A DNA stretch of 64,000 nt from Tragulus kanchil (GCA_022376925.1 JAIOJX010000026.1:203762900-203826899); one strand, 5' to 3'. Shown: positions 34,097-46,737, numbered from the stretch's first letter. The notes: generated by a model from the letters alone, not told the origin. Translations and numbers: made by a program.

Positions 34097-34733
34097 TTGA
34101 ATAACTGAGAATTTATTGTATACTATGTAGTTAATTGAAGCCATACTGCCTCCTGCTGATGATTAATAGTGTCTGGCTTCTGAAGAAGGATGGTATTGGC
34201 AGGTTTTTTTGCCTTTTTTATGAAGGATGGGACTGGGCTGTCACTTTCTCTGAAAATGAGAAAGAGGAGGTCAGAGGTGTTTGTGATAGCAACACAAAGG
34301 ACCTTTATATGGCTTTAAAAGGATTGCAGTGTTAGGAGTCTGCAAACTTGGGCTTCCATTGGCTTACAGCACTCATCTTGACCTCTCCTCCCTCCTTGTA
34401 AAGGGGCAAGGGAAAGGCCCCAGAGAAGAAGGAAGAACAGTTTAGAAAACCTTTCAGAAAACACAATCTTGAAAGGAAATTAAAAAGTCAGAATTCTGCA
34501 CAATAAGAAAATCCTGTTCATTGAGCCTGTTGAACAGTTATCAACAATTCTTTAGAAGAGTCCAGCAGTTTACATGTGGAGCCAGTTGCTTTCTAATTGC
34601 TACAGCAGGCTACCACTGGGAAGAACAAAGGAAATATTTAGCACATCGTAAATTCTTCTGCAGCCCTGTGGAGTGGCTGGAGTTCAGATTACACGTTTAT
34701 AACTAGCATTTGAGAGCAATTTCTACTTCACTT

Positions 34734-35530
34734 TGGGAAAGTTTAGGGGGAAAGTTGCTCAGTCCCGTGCCTTCTGGAGAAGGATACGTTTAAATTCAAC
34801 GATCCCATCTATTGGGATCCAATGAAGCTTGGAAAGATGTAACAATAGAAAACTCCTTCCATTTAAAATTTGCTTCTTAATGGAAAGTAGATTACTCAGA
34901 GTGTGGAAAAGTGTACCTCAGATACACCTAGGTAGGGGAGGGATACTCAGATCTGTACACTGGACAGTGGTTTTCACATGGGCCAAGTTTGAGACAGTGA
35001 AGAATAGACAGGACCTAAAAATAGATTCAATTCACATGGCCAAGGAGGGTGAGCAAGAGAAAGACAGTAAACACGTTTCACGTCATCAAACATGGATTGA
35101 GGAAGCTGCACCACATAGCTAGGAAAGAAACCATTACTGTCCAGTAAGAACAAAATCCACTGGGGTATGAGCAATCAGAGGTCAGCTAAGATGGCTTTCA
35201 CAGCTATCATACTGGTGGTACAACTTATGACTGTAGGTCTGAAGTGTCTTTGCCATTGGAGAAGATGATTCAGTTCTCTACAAATTTTAATGGATATGTT
35301 TTCTTAGCAAATAAAAATATATTATTGGACGACTGACTGATAGTTTATGAGTCATCTCGAGCTTTAGGTCTTAGCGTAGCATAGTTCATCAGGTATAGCC
35401 ATAAGGTCTACCTTATAATTCTCCACCCAGATGGTCAATAAAATATAGAAGGCTATTTTTTCCCTGTGATAGTAAGTGAAAGCCTACCAGAGCACATAGT
35501 AGATCAGACTGAGCATCATATTGTTCCAGT
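34734..35530. other. Unique sequence, no gene recognised
   Basis: Single-copy. A 97-codon frame at 34829-35122 has no start context, splice or family support. Confidence 0.5.
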
Positions 35531-37614
35531 GAATGAAAAATGAATGCTTTACAGGGTTGGCGGTGGCTACATTTCTCATTCTCCCTGATAAAGAAATGAC
35601 AGTTTTCTCACTAACTTGCCCAAATTTCAATCGCACATTGGCTAATGTGGGGAAAATTTTCCCAAATAAAGTCAAAAACTAATAATATAGATCAGTTCCC
35701 TGCTTATTGAGCCCTGTTTTAAGATAAAATTTTCTGTAGATTTAAGCTACAGAACAAATCTTTTTAAACTCTTTTCAAGAGAAACATAACTGTAAACTCA
35801 GCATCTTCCCTCTGGAGAAATTTAAGATGGTAGCATTTGTTTGTTTGTTTTAAACATCAGTGAGAAGGGAATATGGTGTTAGTTTCTACTTTAGATTTTG
35901 GCTTTGCTATATAAATAGATAACCTGATTAAACTGAATAAAACAGCCATTTAGATGTTAAATTTGTTAATTTAAAATTTACAGTTCCTCTTCCATCATTT
36001 TGTGCAATTATTGGATATTTGGCATGAAATTTTTCTATTATTTTATATACATAACCTGTATATCAATAAGAAAAAATTAAACTTTTTTGGTATACTTATG
36101 TTTAATTCTAAACATAATCTGATTAGATAACAAAGGTTTTTTACCTGCATAATAAAAAAAGTGCTAAAGGCAAACACAAATTTATTTTAAACGATTGAAA
36201 TAATCTCAATTGCCTTCAGCATAAATCTGTTATCCGCAAGAACTAGAAGAATGTATACCATGTGCACGTTGCTGCATGAAACAGACAAAAAAGACTAGCC
36301 GTACCTATGTAAAGAAGTGTATACATATTTTCAGTATTTAAAAAAATGCCTAGAATAAAAGTTGAAATGAGGAATACACTGTCAATCGATTTTCACTATA
36401 AATTAAAATCTCCACACAGTCAAGAGACATTTTATCTCCACCCAATGACTCGCTTACTTCAAGCAACATTTGATACAAACAAAATCCAATGCAACCACCC
36501 ACTTTGGATTTCAGTTTGATGGGATGTATTCTGCACTCATGGATACTGGTCTAGCATAAGTGAAAGCCTGGCAAAATTTACTGAATGAAAATGAATGCTT
36601 TACAGGGTTGGCGGTGGCTACATTTCTCATTCTCCCTGATAAAGAAATGACAGTTTTCTCACTAACTTGCCCAAATTTCAATCGCACATTGGCTAATGTG
36701 GGGAAAATTTTCCCAAATAAAGTCAAAAACTAATAATATAGATCAGTTCCCTGCTTATTGAGCCCTGTTTTAAGATAAAATTTTCTGTAGATTTAAGCTA
36801 CAGAACAAATCTTTTTAAACTCTTTTCAAGAGAAACATAACTGTAAACTCAGCATCTTCCCTCTGGAGAAATTTAAGATGGTAGCATTTGTTTGTTTGTT
36901 TTAAACATCAGTGAGAAGGGAATATGGTGTTAGTTTCTACTTTAGATTTTGGCTTTGCTATATAAATAGATAACCTGATTAAACTGAATAAAACAGCCAT
37001 TTAGATGTTAAATTTGTTAATTTAAAATTTACAGTTCCTCTTCCATCATTTTGTGCAATTATTGGATATTTGGCATGAAATTTTTCTATTATTTTATATA
37101 CATAACCTGTATATCAATAAGAAAAAATTAAACTTTTTTGGTATACTTATGTTTAATTCTAAACATAATCTGATTAGATAACAAAGGTTTTTTACCTGCA
37201 TAATAAAAAAAGTGCTAAAGGCAAACACAAATTTATTTTAAACGATTGAAATAATCTCAATTGCCTTCAGCATAAATCTGTTATCCGCAAGAACTAGAAG
37301 AATGTATACCATGTGCACGTTGCTGCATGAAACAGACAAAAAAGACTAGCCGTACCTATGTAAAGAAGTGTATACATATTTTCAGTATTTAAAAAAATGC
37401 CTAGAATAAAAGTTGAAATGAGGAATACACTGTCAATCGATTTTCACTATAAATTAAAATCTCCACACAGTCAAGAGACATTTTATCTCCACCCAATGAC
37501 TCGCTTACTTCAAGCAACATTTGATACAAACAAAATCCAATGCAACCACCCACTTTGGATTTCAGTTTGATGGGATGTATTCTGCACTCATGGATACTGG
37601 TCTAGCATAAGTGA
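35531..37614. repeat. Replay block 14: 35531-36563 repeated at 36583-37614
   Basis: The offset is a steady 1051 after one A is lost in 'gaatgaaaatg'. The join 36564-36582 follows 'agtgaaagcct', a motif also found at about 35475 just left of copy 1. It may be a scrambled echo of 35475-35530. Confidence 0.95.
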
Positions 37615-38107
37615 TGTCATTGGAAATTTTATTGAATAATTAATTACTATGTTTAATCACAGCTTCTTACCAACATTTTAGTAACTACACAAGCTCAATT
37701 ATTTTAAAAAGTAGTAGAAGGAAAGAACAACTCTAATAAACATAATTCTAAGAAGGAGCCTTTTATTCTTGTGAAGCTTATTAAGATTGAAGTTCTCATG
37801 TTTTAAAAGAGAAAAAAGGGAATTCTTTCTCTGCTGTAGAATAAATGGACTATCTCACCCATGAATAATGATTAACGTCCTTTCACCCAGAGAAAAGGCT
37901 TGTAGGGGTTCACACCTGCAGCATTCATGAATTATAGGCCCCGTTCCCTTGAAAGAAACTTAATAATCACTATTCACAGGTGAAGTGTGCTTCAGTTGGA
38001 TATAAAAAGTTGAGATAAAACCAGTCAGCTTGGTTTCCAGTGCTGTGATTTTCCCAGCATTCCATCCCCTCCAGTTGCTGCAAAAATACTTGAGCAGCTT
38101 TAGAGTT
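37615..38107. other. Unique sequence, no feature seen
   Basis: Single-copy AT-rich DNA between blocks 14 and 15. I see no repeat or gene. Confidence 0.5.
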
Positions 38108-38324
38108 ATCCAAAGGTGCTGTTGTAAATACCTTTTCTTCTCAGCTTAGTTCTGTGTTTATCAGAGATTCAGAGGTGGTTTTAAAGGTCAGAAAAACAAG
38201 CTGCCTGAACACTTGGATTCAAACCCAAGTAATAAGGTCGGCATTTTTACAATCACGCTTAACTTGTTGCCATCAAGGTCTACGCTGACCTTAAGTTTCC
38301 TCATTCTGAGCTCTAACCTGTCAA

Positions 38325-38466
38325 ATTTAGCTATATAAATATAAACACAAATATAAACATACATACAATTTAACTGAAAGTATAACTACAAAGTATAAGT
38401 GTATATAGAAACTTGAGTATACATTTAAATATAAACATAAACAAATGTAAAAAATACACATAAATA
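38325..38466. repeat. AT-rich low-complexity region
   Basis: Degenerate 'atataaaca' and 'acataaat' motifs repeat irregularly over about 140 bp. Replayed at about 39464-39606. Confidence 0.7.
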
Positions 38467-39463
38467 TGTTTTCTCAATTTGGGAGGAAGGTTTTCGATGA
38501 ATTTAATTGCTGTTTTAATTTAAGGAAGATGTTTATCCTTTTTATCCTTAACGGCCACATCAATGGCCCATATGCCATCCATGGCTTGTTCCTATATTTC
38601 CTTGGCTCATGGGGGCTTTTAAAAAATACCAAGCCACAATTGAATAACTAAGATATTTGGCATTTTAAAAATCTAGATATATCAATTACTTAAGAAAAGT
38701 TACTTGCACTTAAGTTCTCTCATAGTAAGAACTACCAGGGGCTGAGCTCCAGGTCGCTTGCAGAATGGTCTTGTACAGCCTTTGACGTGACTCAGTTATT
38801 GTTTCCTGCATGGACGTCCAGTGGGCAGTCCTTGAATAACCATGTTATCATTCTTCATAATCCTCATATCTCTTCACCTGGTTACCTACCTAGTAGTCTG
38901 ACCAGCCGTCCGTATTTTCAGTCTACCCCTGCGAGAGCTTAGACCTTCAGATGGAAAGTGGTTCTTAGCTGTGTAGTCTCTTCCCTTTACTTTTAGACAA
39001 GCATTTTATGAAACTCTAGGGGTGGAAAGATAATAAGGTGATTCTACCTTCAAGATTACAATTCGGTTGAAAACAAAGAGATATTTATTAAGTACATAAA
39101 TAAAATGCTCAGCTGCAATGTTAGAGATGGGAAAATGAGAGCTTGCAGAGAGGGTTACCTGACCGAGGCAGAAGGGGGACAGTGGACAGAGTTGAGGGAA
39201 AAGGAGTATGTTCCAATATGGGCAGAGACCTACTCCTGGGGTTAAGATCCAAAGGTGCTGTTGTAAATACCTTTTCTTCTCAGCTTAGTTCTGTGTTTAT
39301 CAGAGATTCAGAGGTGGTTTTAAAGGTCAGAAAAACAAGCTGCCTGAACACTTGGATTCAAACCCAAGTAATAAGGTCGGCATTTTTACAATCACGCTTA
39401 ACTTGTTGCCATCAAGGTCTACGCTGACCTTAAGTTTCCTCATTCTGAGCTCTAACCTGTCAA

Positions 39464-39606
39464 ATTTAGCTATATAAATATAAACACAAATATAAACATA
39501 CATACAATTTAACTGAAAGTATAACTACAAAGTATAAGTGTATATAGAAACTTGAGTATACATTTAAATATAAACATAAACAAATGTAAAAAATACACAT
39601 AAATAT
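39464..39606. repeat. AT-rich low-complexity region, replay-15 duplicate
   Basis: Copy of 38325-38466 with no visible length change. Confidence 0.7.
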
Positions 39607-40380
39607 GTTTTCTCAATTTGGGAGGAAGGTTTTCGATGAATTTAATTGCTGTTTTAATTTAAGGAAGATGTTTATCATTTTTCTACTTAAAGGCCACATC
39701 AATGGCCCATATGCCATCCATGGCTTGTTCATATATTTCCTTGGCTCATGGGGGCTTTTAAAAAATACCAAGCCACAATTGAATAACTAAGATATTTGGC
39801 ATTTTAAAAATCTAGATATATCAATTACTTAAGAAAAGTTACTTGCACTTAAGTTCTCTCATAGTAAGAACTACCAGGGGCTGAGCTCCAGGTCGCTTGC
39901 AGAATGGTCTTGTACAGCCTTTGACGTGACTCAGTTATTGTTTCCTGCATGGACGTCCAGTGGGCAGTCCTTGAATAACCATGTTATCATTCTTCATAAT
40001 CCTCATATCTCTTCACCTGGTTACCTACCTAGTAGTCTGACCAGCCGTCCGTATTTTCAGTCTACCCTGCGAGCTTAGACCTTCAGATGGAAAGTGGTTC
40101 TTAGCTGTGTAGTCTCTTCCCTTTACTTTTAGACAAGCATTTTATGAAACTCTAGGGGTGGAAAGATAATAAGGTGATTCTACCTTCAAGATTACAATTC
40201 GGTTGAAAACAAAGAGATATTTATTAAGTACATAAATAAAATGCTCAGCTGCAATGTTAGAGATGGGAAAATGAGAGCTTGCAGAGAGGGTTACCTGACC
40301 GAGGCAGAAGGGGGACAGTGGACAGAGTTGAGGGAAAAGGAGTATGTTCCAATATGGGCAGAGACCTCCTATCTCCTGGG

Positions 40381-41363
40381 CCTTCAAGATTTTAAAGGAT
40401 TTAAGAGCAATCGAGGGTGAGTGATGGACAGGGTGGGGTCAGTCAGGGATTGAGTCTTATTCTTGCTTTGTTTGGGCTTTATTTATGATAACCTGGACTT
40501 GGACTTCCATACAAGTGATGCTCTTATTAAACAAAAGAGAACTAAATATATAGGCATGCTTATATTTAAATTATACATCAGTTTTTTCACTGTAAGTTCT
40601 TTCTCCAGCTTTGAATTCAGCATTATGTACACCTAACGTGGATATACTTTTATGAACGTGGCTAACAACAAATTTGGCCACTCTGAATCACGTATTTTCC
40701 AAACATATATTTATTTCTACTTCATAATAGTTCTCAGATTTGCCTCTACAAACACATCTGTGGATATTTGATAACATGTAAGAGAATAAAAATATGCTAA
40801 GACTGTTTAGTAAAATTGCAACTCACCATGCATGTCCACCTGCACACATACACACACATGCACACACACACACATACACAAAGAAACCTTATGTGTGAGG
40901 AACTAATGCTATTAGCCACTATTGAGATTCAGCAAGATAGACCTTAGACACTAAAAAGAAGGGGGGCACTTTTTCGAGGATTTAGAAGATGCATTAATAT
41001 TGTCCAACATTTGGATTTGAAGAGCCAAATTGTTCATTAGCAGTTCAAATCTTAAAATTTTGATTAATGACATTTTTGATTATAAAAAAGAAGAATGAGT
41101 AAAAAAACAAGTTATAAAGCATTCTAAGTTAATTACAGGGCTCACACTCGTTTCACAAATGATTCATTTGTAAAGTGTGATCTTGGTTTCTGATTTAAAA
41201 CAATAAAATAGAATAAAAGAAGTGAAGTTCTTGTGGGGTTGGCATTGGCATGCATAAAAGGAGAGTCTTGCCTTTCTCCCATAACAGACATGTAGTTTGT
41301 AAAGAATGAAACATGTTAATATTGGAGTACCAGGATTTGCTTTCAGGCAATGCTATCTTTTAT
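40381..41363. other. Unique sequence with a CA repeat
   Basis: Single-copy between blocks 15 and 16. Apart from the microsatellite at 40838-40879 I see no gene or element. Confidence 0.5.
40838..40879. repeat. (CA)n microsatellite, interrupted
   Basis: CA repeats with TG and TA interruptions ('cacacacatgcacacac'). Confidence 0.88.
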
Positions 41364-43218
41364 TTGAAAAGAATCAACATTAAGTTATGAAACAAGATAA
41401 AGTATGTAAATCTCTTTCTCCATATGCTCTTTTTCAGTGAAATAATGTCAGTCATCAGAAGCCATTTCAAGTGCAATCCATACCCTAATAGTTGCCCAGA
41501 TAAGTTCAAGTTGGCAGTGCTTGCAGTACATTAGCCTTTCAACTGTATTACCAGTTCTAGTTTCTTTGTTAGTTGAAGTAGTAGGCTTGCCAGTTTTTTC
41601 TTTCTAAAGCTTATAAAATTCATAGTTAAGAGAGAGGCCTATGAAAACTTGAAAACAAAGGAGAAGATGAATTCAAAAGCAGCTGCTTATGCAGCTTGAT
41701 TGTAGTATTTCACTGCAAGTCAGAATGTCTTCACAGCAGCTTCATACTTAAAAGATTCTGAAAGTTGATTGATTGTTCCCAAACTGCTACATAGTTTTAT
41801 TTGATTAGCCACGTATATTTTTGCCAATATGTCTGGCTACCTATTTAAAGTTAGTGCATTGCTGGCAATATTACAAAAACAGATTTTAAGGATTGGAATC
41901 AGATTTGGCAGTAAAGGGTTTAGTTCCAAACTCATAGGTGATCTTAAAATTTCATTTGACGTAAAAAGAAAAAACCTTTGCAGTCAAAAACAAAAGGCTG
42001 TATTTTGGTTGAGAAAAATGCTTTTTGGCTGCCAAACATGTTTATTTTTCCTATATATTTGCTCTATCACTGATTCCTTTGAAGAAAAATCTTCAAGTGA
42101 TACTGCTTAAAAAATTATACGTACACATACATTAAATCAGGATCTTTTTTAGATGTGAAGTTAAATCTTACTTCTTTAAAGTTAAAAAATGGACATATTT
42201 TCAAAAGTTCATTGCAATAAAAGAATCTTTTGTCCTTCCTCTTGGCATTTTAAGGTTTTAACGAGTTGTTTATATATCTCAATGGCTTGAAAAGAATCAA
42301 CATTAAGTTATGAAACAAGATAAAGTATGTAAATCTCTTTCTCCATATGCTCTTTTTCAGTGAAATAATGTCAGTCATCAGAAGCCATTTCAAGTGCAAT
42401 CCATACCCTAATAGTTGCCCAGATAAGTTCAAGTTGGCAGTGCTTGCAGTACATTAGCCTTTCAACTGTATTACCAGTTCTAGTTTCTTTGTTAGTTGAA
42501 GTAGTAGGCTTGCCAGTTTTTTCTTTCTAAAGCTTATAAAATTCATAGTTAAGAGAGAGGCCTATGAAAACTTGAAAACAAAGGAGAAGATGAATTCAAA
42601 AGCAGCTGCTTATGCAGCTTGATTGTAGTATTTCACTGCAAGTCAGAATGTCTTCACAGCAGCTTCATACTTAAAAGATTCTGAAAGTTGATTGATTGTT
42701 CCCAAACTGCTACATAGTTTTATTTGATTAGCCACGTATATTTTTGCCAATATGTCTGGCTACCTATTTAAAGTTAGTGCATTGCTGGCAATATTACAAA
42801 AACAGATTTTAAGGATTGGAATCAGATTTGGCAGTAAAGGGTTTAGTTCCAAACTCATAGGTGATCTTAAAATTTCATTTGACGTAAAAAGAAAAAACCT
42901 TTGCAGTCAAAAACAAAAGGCTGTATTTTGGTTGAGAAAAATGCTTTTTGGCTGCCAAACATGTTTATTTTTCCTATATATTTGCTCTATCACTGATTCC
43001 TTTGAAGAAAAATCTTCAAGTGATACTGCTTAAAAAATTATACGTACACATACATTAAATCAGGATCTTTTTTAGATGTGAAGTTAAATCTTACTTCTTT
43101 AAAGTTAAAAAATGGACATATTTTCAAAAGTTCATTGCAATAAAAGAATCTTTTGTCCTTCCTCTTGGCATTTTAAGGTTTTAACGAGTTGTTTATATAT
43201 CTCAATGGCTTGAAAAGA
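41364..43218. repeat. Replay block 16: clean 923-bp tandem
   Basis: Unit 41364-42286 is followed directly by 42287-43209. The 9-bp 'ttgaaaaga' occurs at the start of both units and once more after unit 2 (43210-43218). There is no filler and I see no internal difference. It is the shortest period in the window. Identical 93-codon frames at 41829-42110 and 42752-43033 have no family resemblance. Confidence 0.96.
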
Positions 43219-43826
43219 CAGATGTATTTTATGTAATCTTCCATGTAAGCTTTTTTCATTTCCCTTATAAATTACTTTTCCATATTTTAAAATGTAGTTA
43301 TGTTTTCAGGGAAAAATGGCCAAAAAATATGAGCCGTTATTTGCTGGCCACCATGAACCTTTAGATAAAGTACGTATAAATCACAGTAAGCAATAAAATT
43401 CCATCCTAAAAATAAACCACAACTTTATTGAAGAAATATCTATTAAAAGTGTTTTGTCTCGTTTTCATTTTACCTGAACATTAACGTATGCGTTTCATAT
43501 GAAAGCTAACTGTTCGCAACCCATGTTTCATATTCTAATTAACATAAAAGAGATCTGTTTCAATTAAAGAAAGCTTCCTTAAGATTCAACAATGAACAGA
43601 TTTTATATTCCGTGAATTAGGGTAGTAAATTACATGTAACGTGCTGGAGGAAAAAAAAGGAACAAAGATGCCAACCCCTAAAATATATAATTGAATAATA
43701 ATAATTTAAGTACACATGTCAGTTTGTGTGTGTAGCAAGTTCAACCCACAGAAGCACAGACCTAACGAAATAGTTTCTTGCTTTTTAATCTCCGTAAGCC
43801 TTTCCTGCTGCTTTTAACTCTGATAG

Positions 43827-43944
43827 GTTTGAATACAAATCAAATGGAGATCTTAACTTCATCTGGAACTTGAGTCCAGAAGACAAACAGAAAACAAAAC
43901 AACTTCTGAAACAGTTTAAACAGACTAACAAACGTGTGCTTTGA
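43827..43944 (+). CDS. Possible terminal coding exon of an unidentified gene
   Basis: An open stretch of 38 codons begins after a plausible 3' splice site: pyrimidine-rich 'cctttcctgctgctttt' then 'aactctgatag' ending at 43826. It stops at TGA 43942-43944. The first base completes a codon from an upstream exon (phase 2). The peptide begins FEYKSNGDLNFIWNLSP and ends QFKQTNKRVL; the last half is Lys/Gln-rich and helix-like, a common look for a C-terminus. There is no ATG, and the frame is closed upstream by TAA at about 43792. I do not recognise the protein. No upstream exon in matching phase was found in the window, and in AT-rich DNA a stretch this long can arise by chance. If real, the rest of the gene lies far to the left on the plus strand. 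Confidence 0.3.
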
Positions 43945-44254
43945 TGGATGATTAAAAACCTCTCAAAATGAAAGAGGCACCGCTGAGTAGATGGCCCACC
44001 TTTATGTCACTGTAGTGGGTAATGTGAGTCCTCTGGTTTATAAATACATGATTGTAATTAAATAAGCCACCCCAATTTTGCAATTAAGATCCAGTAATTT
44101 CTGTTATTTGTGGAACATGTTTTTTTAAAAAAAGCTATGTGAGAGCTCCCCCTATTGGCTCACATGAAAGCACAATATGCCATGAAATATACTTCCAAAT
44201 ATCCATTATCAATAGAACATATCAGAAGGTTAAGGATTATTAAAATACCTTGAT

Positions 44255-44400
44255 TTCAATTTATAATTGCATACCTATAGAAACGGAAGCCCAATGCTAT
44301 TCACTGTTATGGAACAAATTTTTCAGCAATGTTAGGACTGGAACTGAGGGCTTTTAACTCCGAGTCCTGTTTTCTCTGCAGTGTAGCATGTCGAGCAGGT
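44255..44400 (+). mobile_element. Possible MIR fragment, degraded
   Basis: 'atagaaacggaagcccaatg' and 'aggactggaactgagggctt' followed by 'gagtcctgttttctctgcag' resemble the MIR 3' half. Weak match by eye. Confidence 0.4.
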
Positions 44401-44553
44401 CATATAATTCAGAAGTGGGAAAGAGCACTCCCCTGAATTGGTCATGTATTTTAAATTGTTCATCAATCTATTACCTACTGGATCCTTCCTGACCACTTCA
44501 CCCCAACCTTGGCCAGACCTATCACCACCCTTCTCCATCCCACAAAAGATAGA

Positions 44554-46718
44554 AAAAATATCTCTTAAAAACTCAATGCACAAAGAAATATTTAAACAGT
44601 ATATTTTATAAAGCTTGAGAATCAGATTGTTACATTCCAAGATGATACACTCAAAATAGAAATCAGATAACAAAGTATCATTTCCCATGTTTGATTTTGC
44701 CTTTTCAAGAGAATTAAATGATGATAGTTAAAAGTATTTCATTCACTCTACCTCAGACACACAAGGATTTTTTAAAGGTGTGTGAAATGGCTTTCAAATT
44801 TGATGAGCATAATGGACATAATAATACATACCTTTGACTTTTATAGATCTAACATCTCCCTTAAAAAAATTGTTACATAGTTAACTATGCTCTGTAGTCT
44901 ATTTAGTTGAAAACTTTTTTTTAGAGTTATGAAATTTAGTGATAAATAAGTTACTGTCTTCTCCTTCTGGTTTTAAGAACTCTTCTTAGAATTCAGAACT
45001 GAAAGATGAAAGGATGTCACATTAAGGTAGCTTTGATAATGGAACTTTAAGAATTGGGGGAGAAAGAGATAATGGATGTTAATGCTTTCCAACACTAGTA
45101 CTTCCAACAACATAAGAAAGAGCAATCTCTTCTGTGCTCTGGAGACCTGAGTCAGATGACAGAGATGAAGCAAAAGCAACAAAAACAAGGTAGGTGGTGA
45201 GGAATAAAGGAATTAAAAAAGGGGAGCGATGAAGGGGACTTCAGTCAGGTATTCAAACACTCATTTAGTCTCAATTGGAAGTTACCTAGACTCCATAGGG
45301 AAAATCGGTTGGCTTCATCTGTGTTTCTTAATTCTTCCCTGTTGGTGTGAATGCTCTCCTGTGACGGTAAGAAGGCTCTGGTAAGGGATACTCATTACAG
45401 CCAGGATGATAAAAAATAGCCACTGACAAGTAAAACAGTGGAGCTCATGGGGGCTCAGTGGGTAGAGAGTCCCTCTGCAATGCAGAAGACACAGGAGACT
45501 CAGGTTCAATCCCTGGATTGGGAAGATTCCTTGTAGAAGGAAATGGGTACCTACTCCAGTATTCTTGCCTGGAAAGTCCCATGGGCAAAGAATCCTGGCA
45601 AGATGTATCCAAAGGGTCACAAAGAGTCAGACTTGAAAAATATCTCTTAAAAACTCAATGCACAAAGAAATATTTAAACAGTATATTTTATAAAGCTTGA
45701 GAATCAGATTGTTACATTCCAAGATGATACACTCAAAATAGAAATCAGATAACAAAGTATCATTTCCCATGTTTGATTTTGCCTTTTCAAGAGAATTAAA
45801 TGATGATAGTTAAAAGTATTTCATTCACTCTACCTCAGACACACAAGGATTTTTTAAAGGTGTGTGAAATGGCTTTCAAATTTGATGAGCATAATGGACA
45901 TAATAATACATACCTTTGACTTTTATAGATCTAACATCTCCCTTAAAAAAATTGTTACATAGTTAACTATGCTCTGTAGTCTATTTAGTTGAAAACTTTT
46001 TTTTAGAGTTATGAAATTTAGTGATAAATAAGTTACTGTCTTCTCCTTCTGGTTTTAAGAACTCTTCTTAGAATTCAGAACTGAAAGATGAAAGGATGTC
46101 ACATTAAGGTAGCTTTGATAATGGAACTTTAAGAATTGGGGGAGAAAGAGATAATGGATGTTAATGCTTTCCAACACTAGTACTTCCAACAACATAAGAA
46201 AGAGCAATCTCTTCTGTGCTCTGGAGACCTGAGTCAGATGACAGAGATGAAGCAAAAGCAACAAAAACAAGGTAGGTGGTGAGGAATAAAGGAATTAAAA
46301 AAGGGGAGCGATGAAGGGGACTTCAGTCAGGTATTCAAACACTCATTTAGTCTCAATTGGAAGTTACCTAGACTCCATAGGGAAAATCGGTTGGCTTCAT
46401 CTGTGTTTCTTAATTCTTCCCTGTTGGTGTGAATGCTCTCCTGTGACGGTAAGAAGGCTCTGGTAAGGGATACTCATTACAGCCAGGATGATAAAAAATA
46501 GCCACTGACAAGTAAAACAGTGGAGCTCATGGGGGCTCAGTGGGTAGAGAGTCCCTCTGCAATGCAGAAGACACAGGAGACTCAGGTTCAATCCCTGGAT
46601 TGGGAAGATTCCTTGTAGAAGGAAATGGGTACCTACTCCAGTATTCTTGCCTGGAAAGTCCCATGGGCAAAGAATCCTGGCAAGATGTATCCAAAGGGTC
46701 ACAAAGAGTCAGACTTGA
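44554..46718. repeat. Replay block 17: 1082-bp tandem, 44554-45636 and 45636-46718
   Basis: The offset is a constant 1082 with no difference that I see. The join has no filler: the Bov-tA of unit 1 breaks at 'cagacttga' and runs straight into 'aaaatatctctt', the start of unit 2. The units share the A run at the join. Confidence 0.96.
45441..45636 (+). mobile_element. Bov-tA SINE, cut by the replay join
   Basis: Head ('gggctcagtgggtagaga', 'ggttcaatccctggattg') and Bov-A part ('gtattcttgcctggaaag') are present. The last roughly 20 bp are lost where unit 2 begins. Confidence 0.88.
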
Positions 46719-46737
46719 CTGAGTGACTAAGCACACA
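46523..46737 (+). mobile_element. Bov-tA SINE, complete copy
   Basis: Same element as 45441-45636 but complete, ending 'cttgactgagtgactaagca'. This is the authentic copy; the other is the replay. Overlapping frames on both strands (60-101 aa) are SINE sequence. Confidence 0.9.

Larger units (their letters stand above)
32344..34733. repeat. Replay block 13: 32344-33523 repeated at 33540-34733
   Basis: The offset is 1190 for most of the length and 1210 in the last 50 bp. The copies differ in one block: copy 1 has about 18 bp at 33457-33474 where copy 2 has about 38 bp at 34647-34684 ('ctgcagccctgtggagtggc'). This lies about 50 bp before copy 1 breaks off. A 16-bp filler follows at 33524-33539. 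Confidence 0.95.
38108..40380. repeat. Replay block 15: 38108-39240 repeated at 39247-40380
   Basis: The offset is 1139. Five A/C transversions lie within 55 bp (38538, 38544, 38546, 38552, 38592 against 39677, 39683, 39685, 39691, 39731). There are short losses in 'taccctgcgagcttag' of copy 2 and a changed end ('gacctactcctggg' against 'gacctcctatctcctggg'). It is the only block with clustered substitutions. Confidence 0.95.
43219..44553. other. Unique sequence containing a candidate coding exon
   Basis: Single-copy, AT-rich, with the candidate exon at 43827-43944 and a weak MIR-like stretch at 44255-44400. Otherwise nothing recognised. Confidence 0.5.

Noticed and set aside
41829..43033. 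Two identical 93-aa frames (MSGYLFKVSALLAIL...)
   Set aside because: Duplicated by the 923-bp block 16. No recognisable domain or splice context, and the length is within chance for open frames.
43310..43369. 60-nt exon-like stretch between 'ttttcag' and 'gtacgt' upstream of the candidate exon
   Set aside because: It is phase 0 to phase 0 and does not join in frame to the phase-2 start at 43827. Splice-like motifs this short are common by chance.
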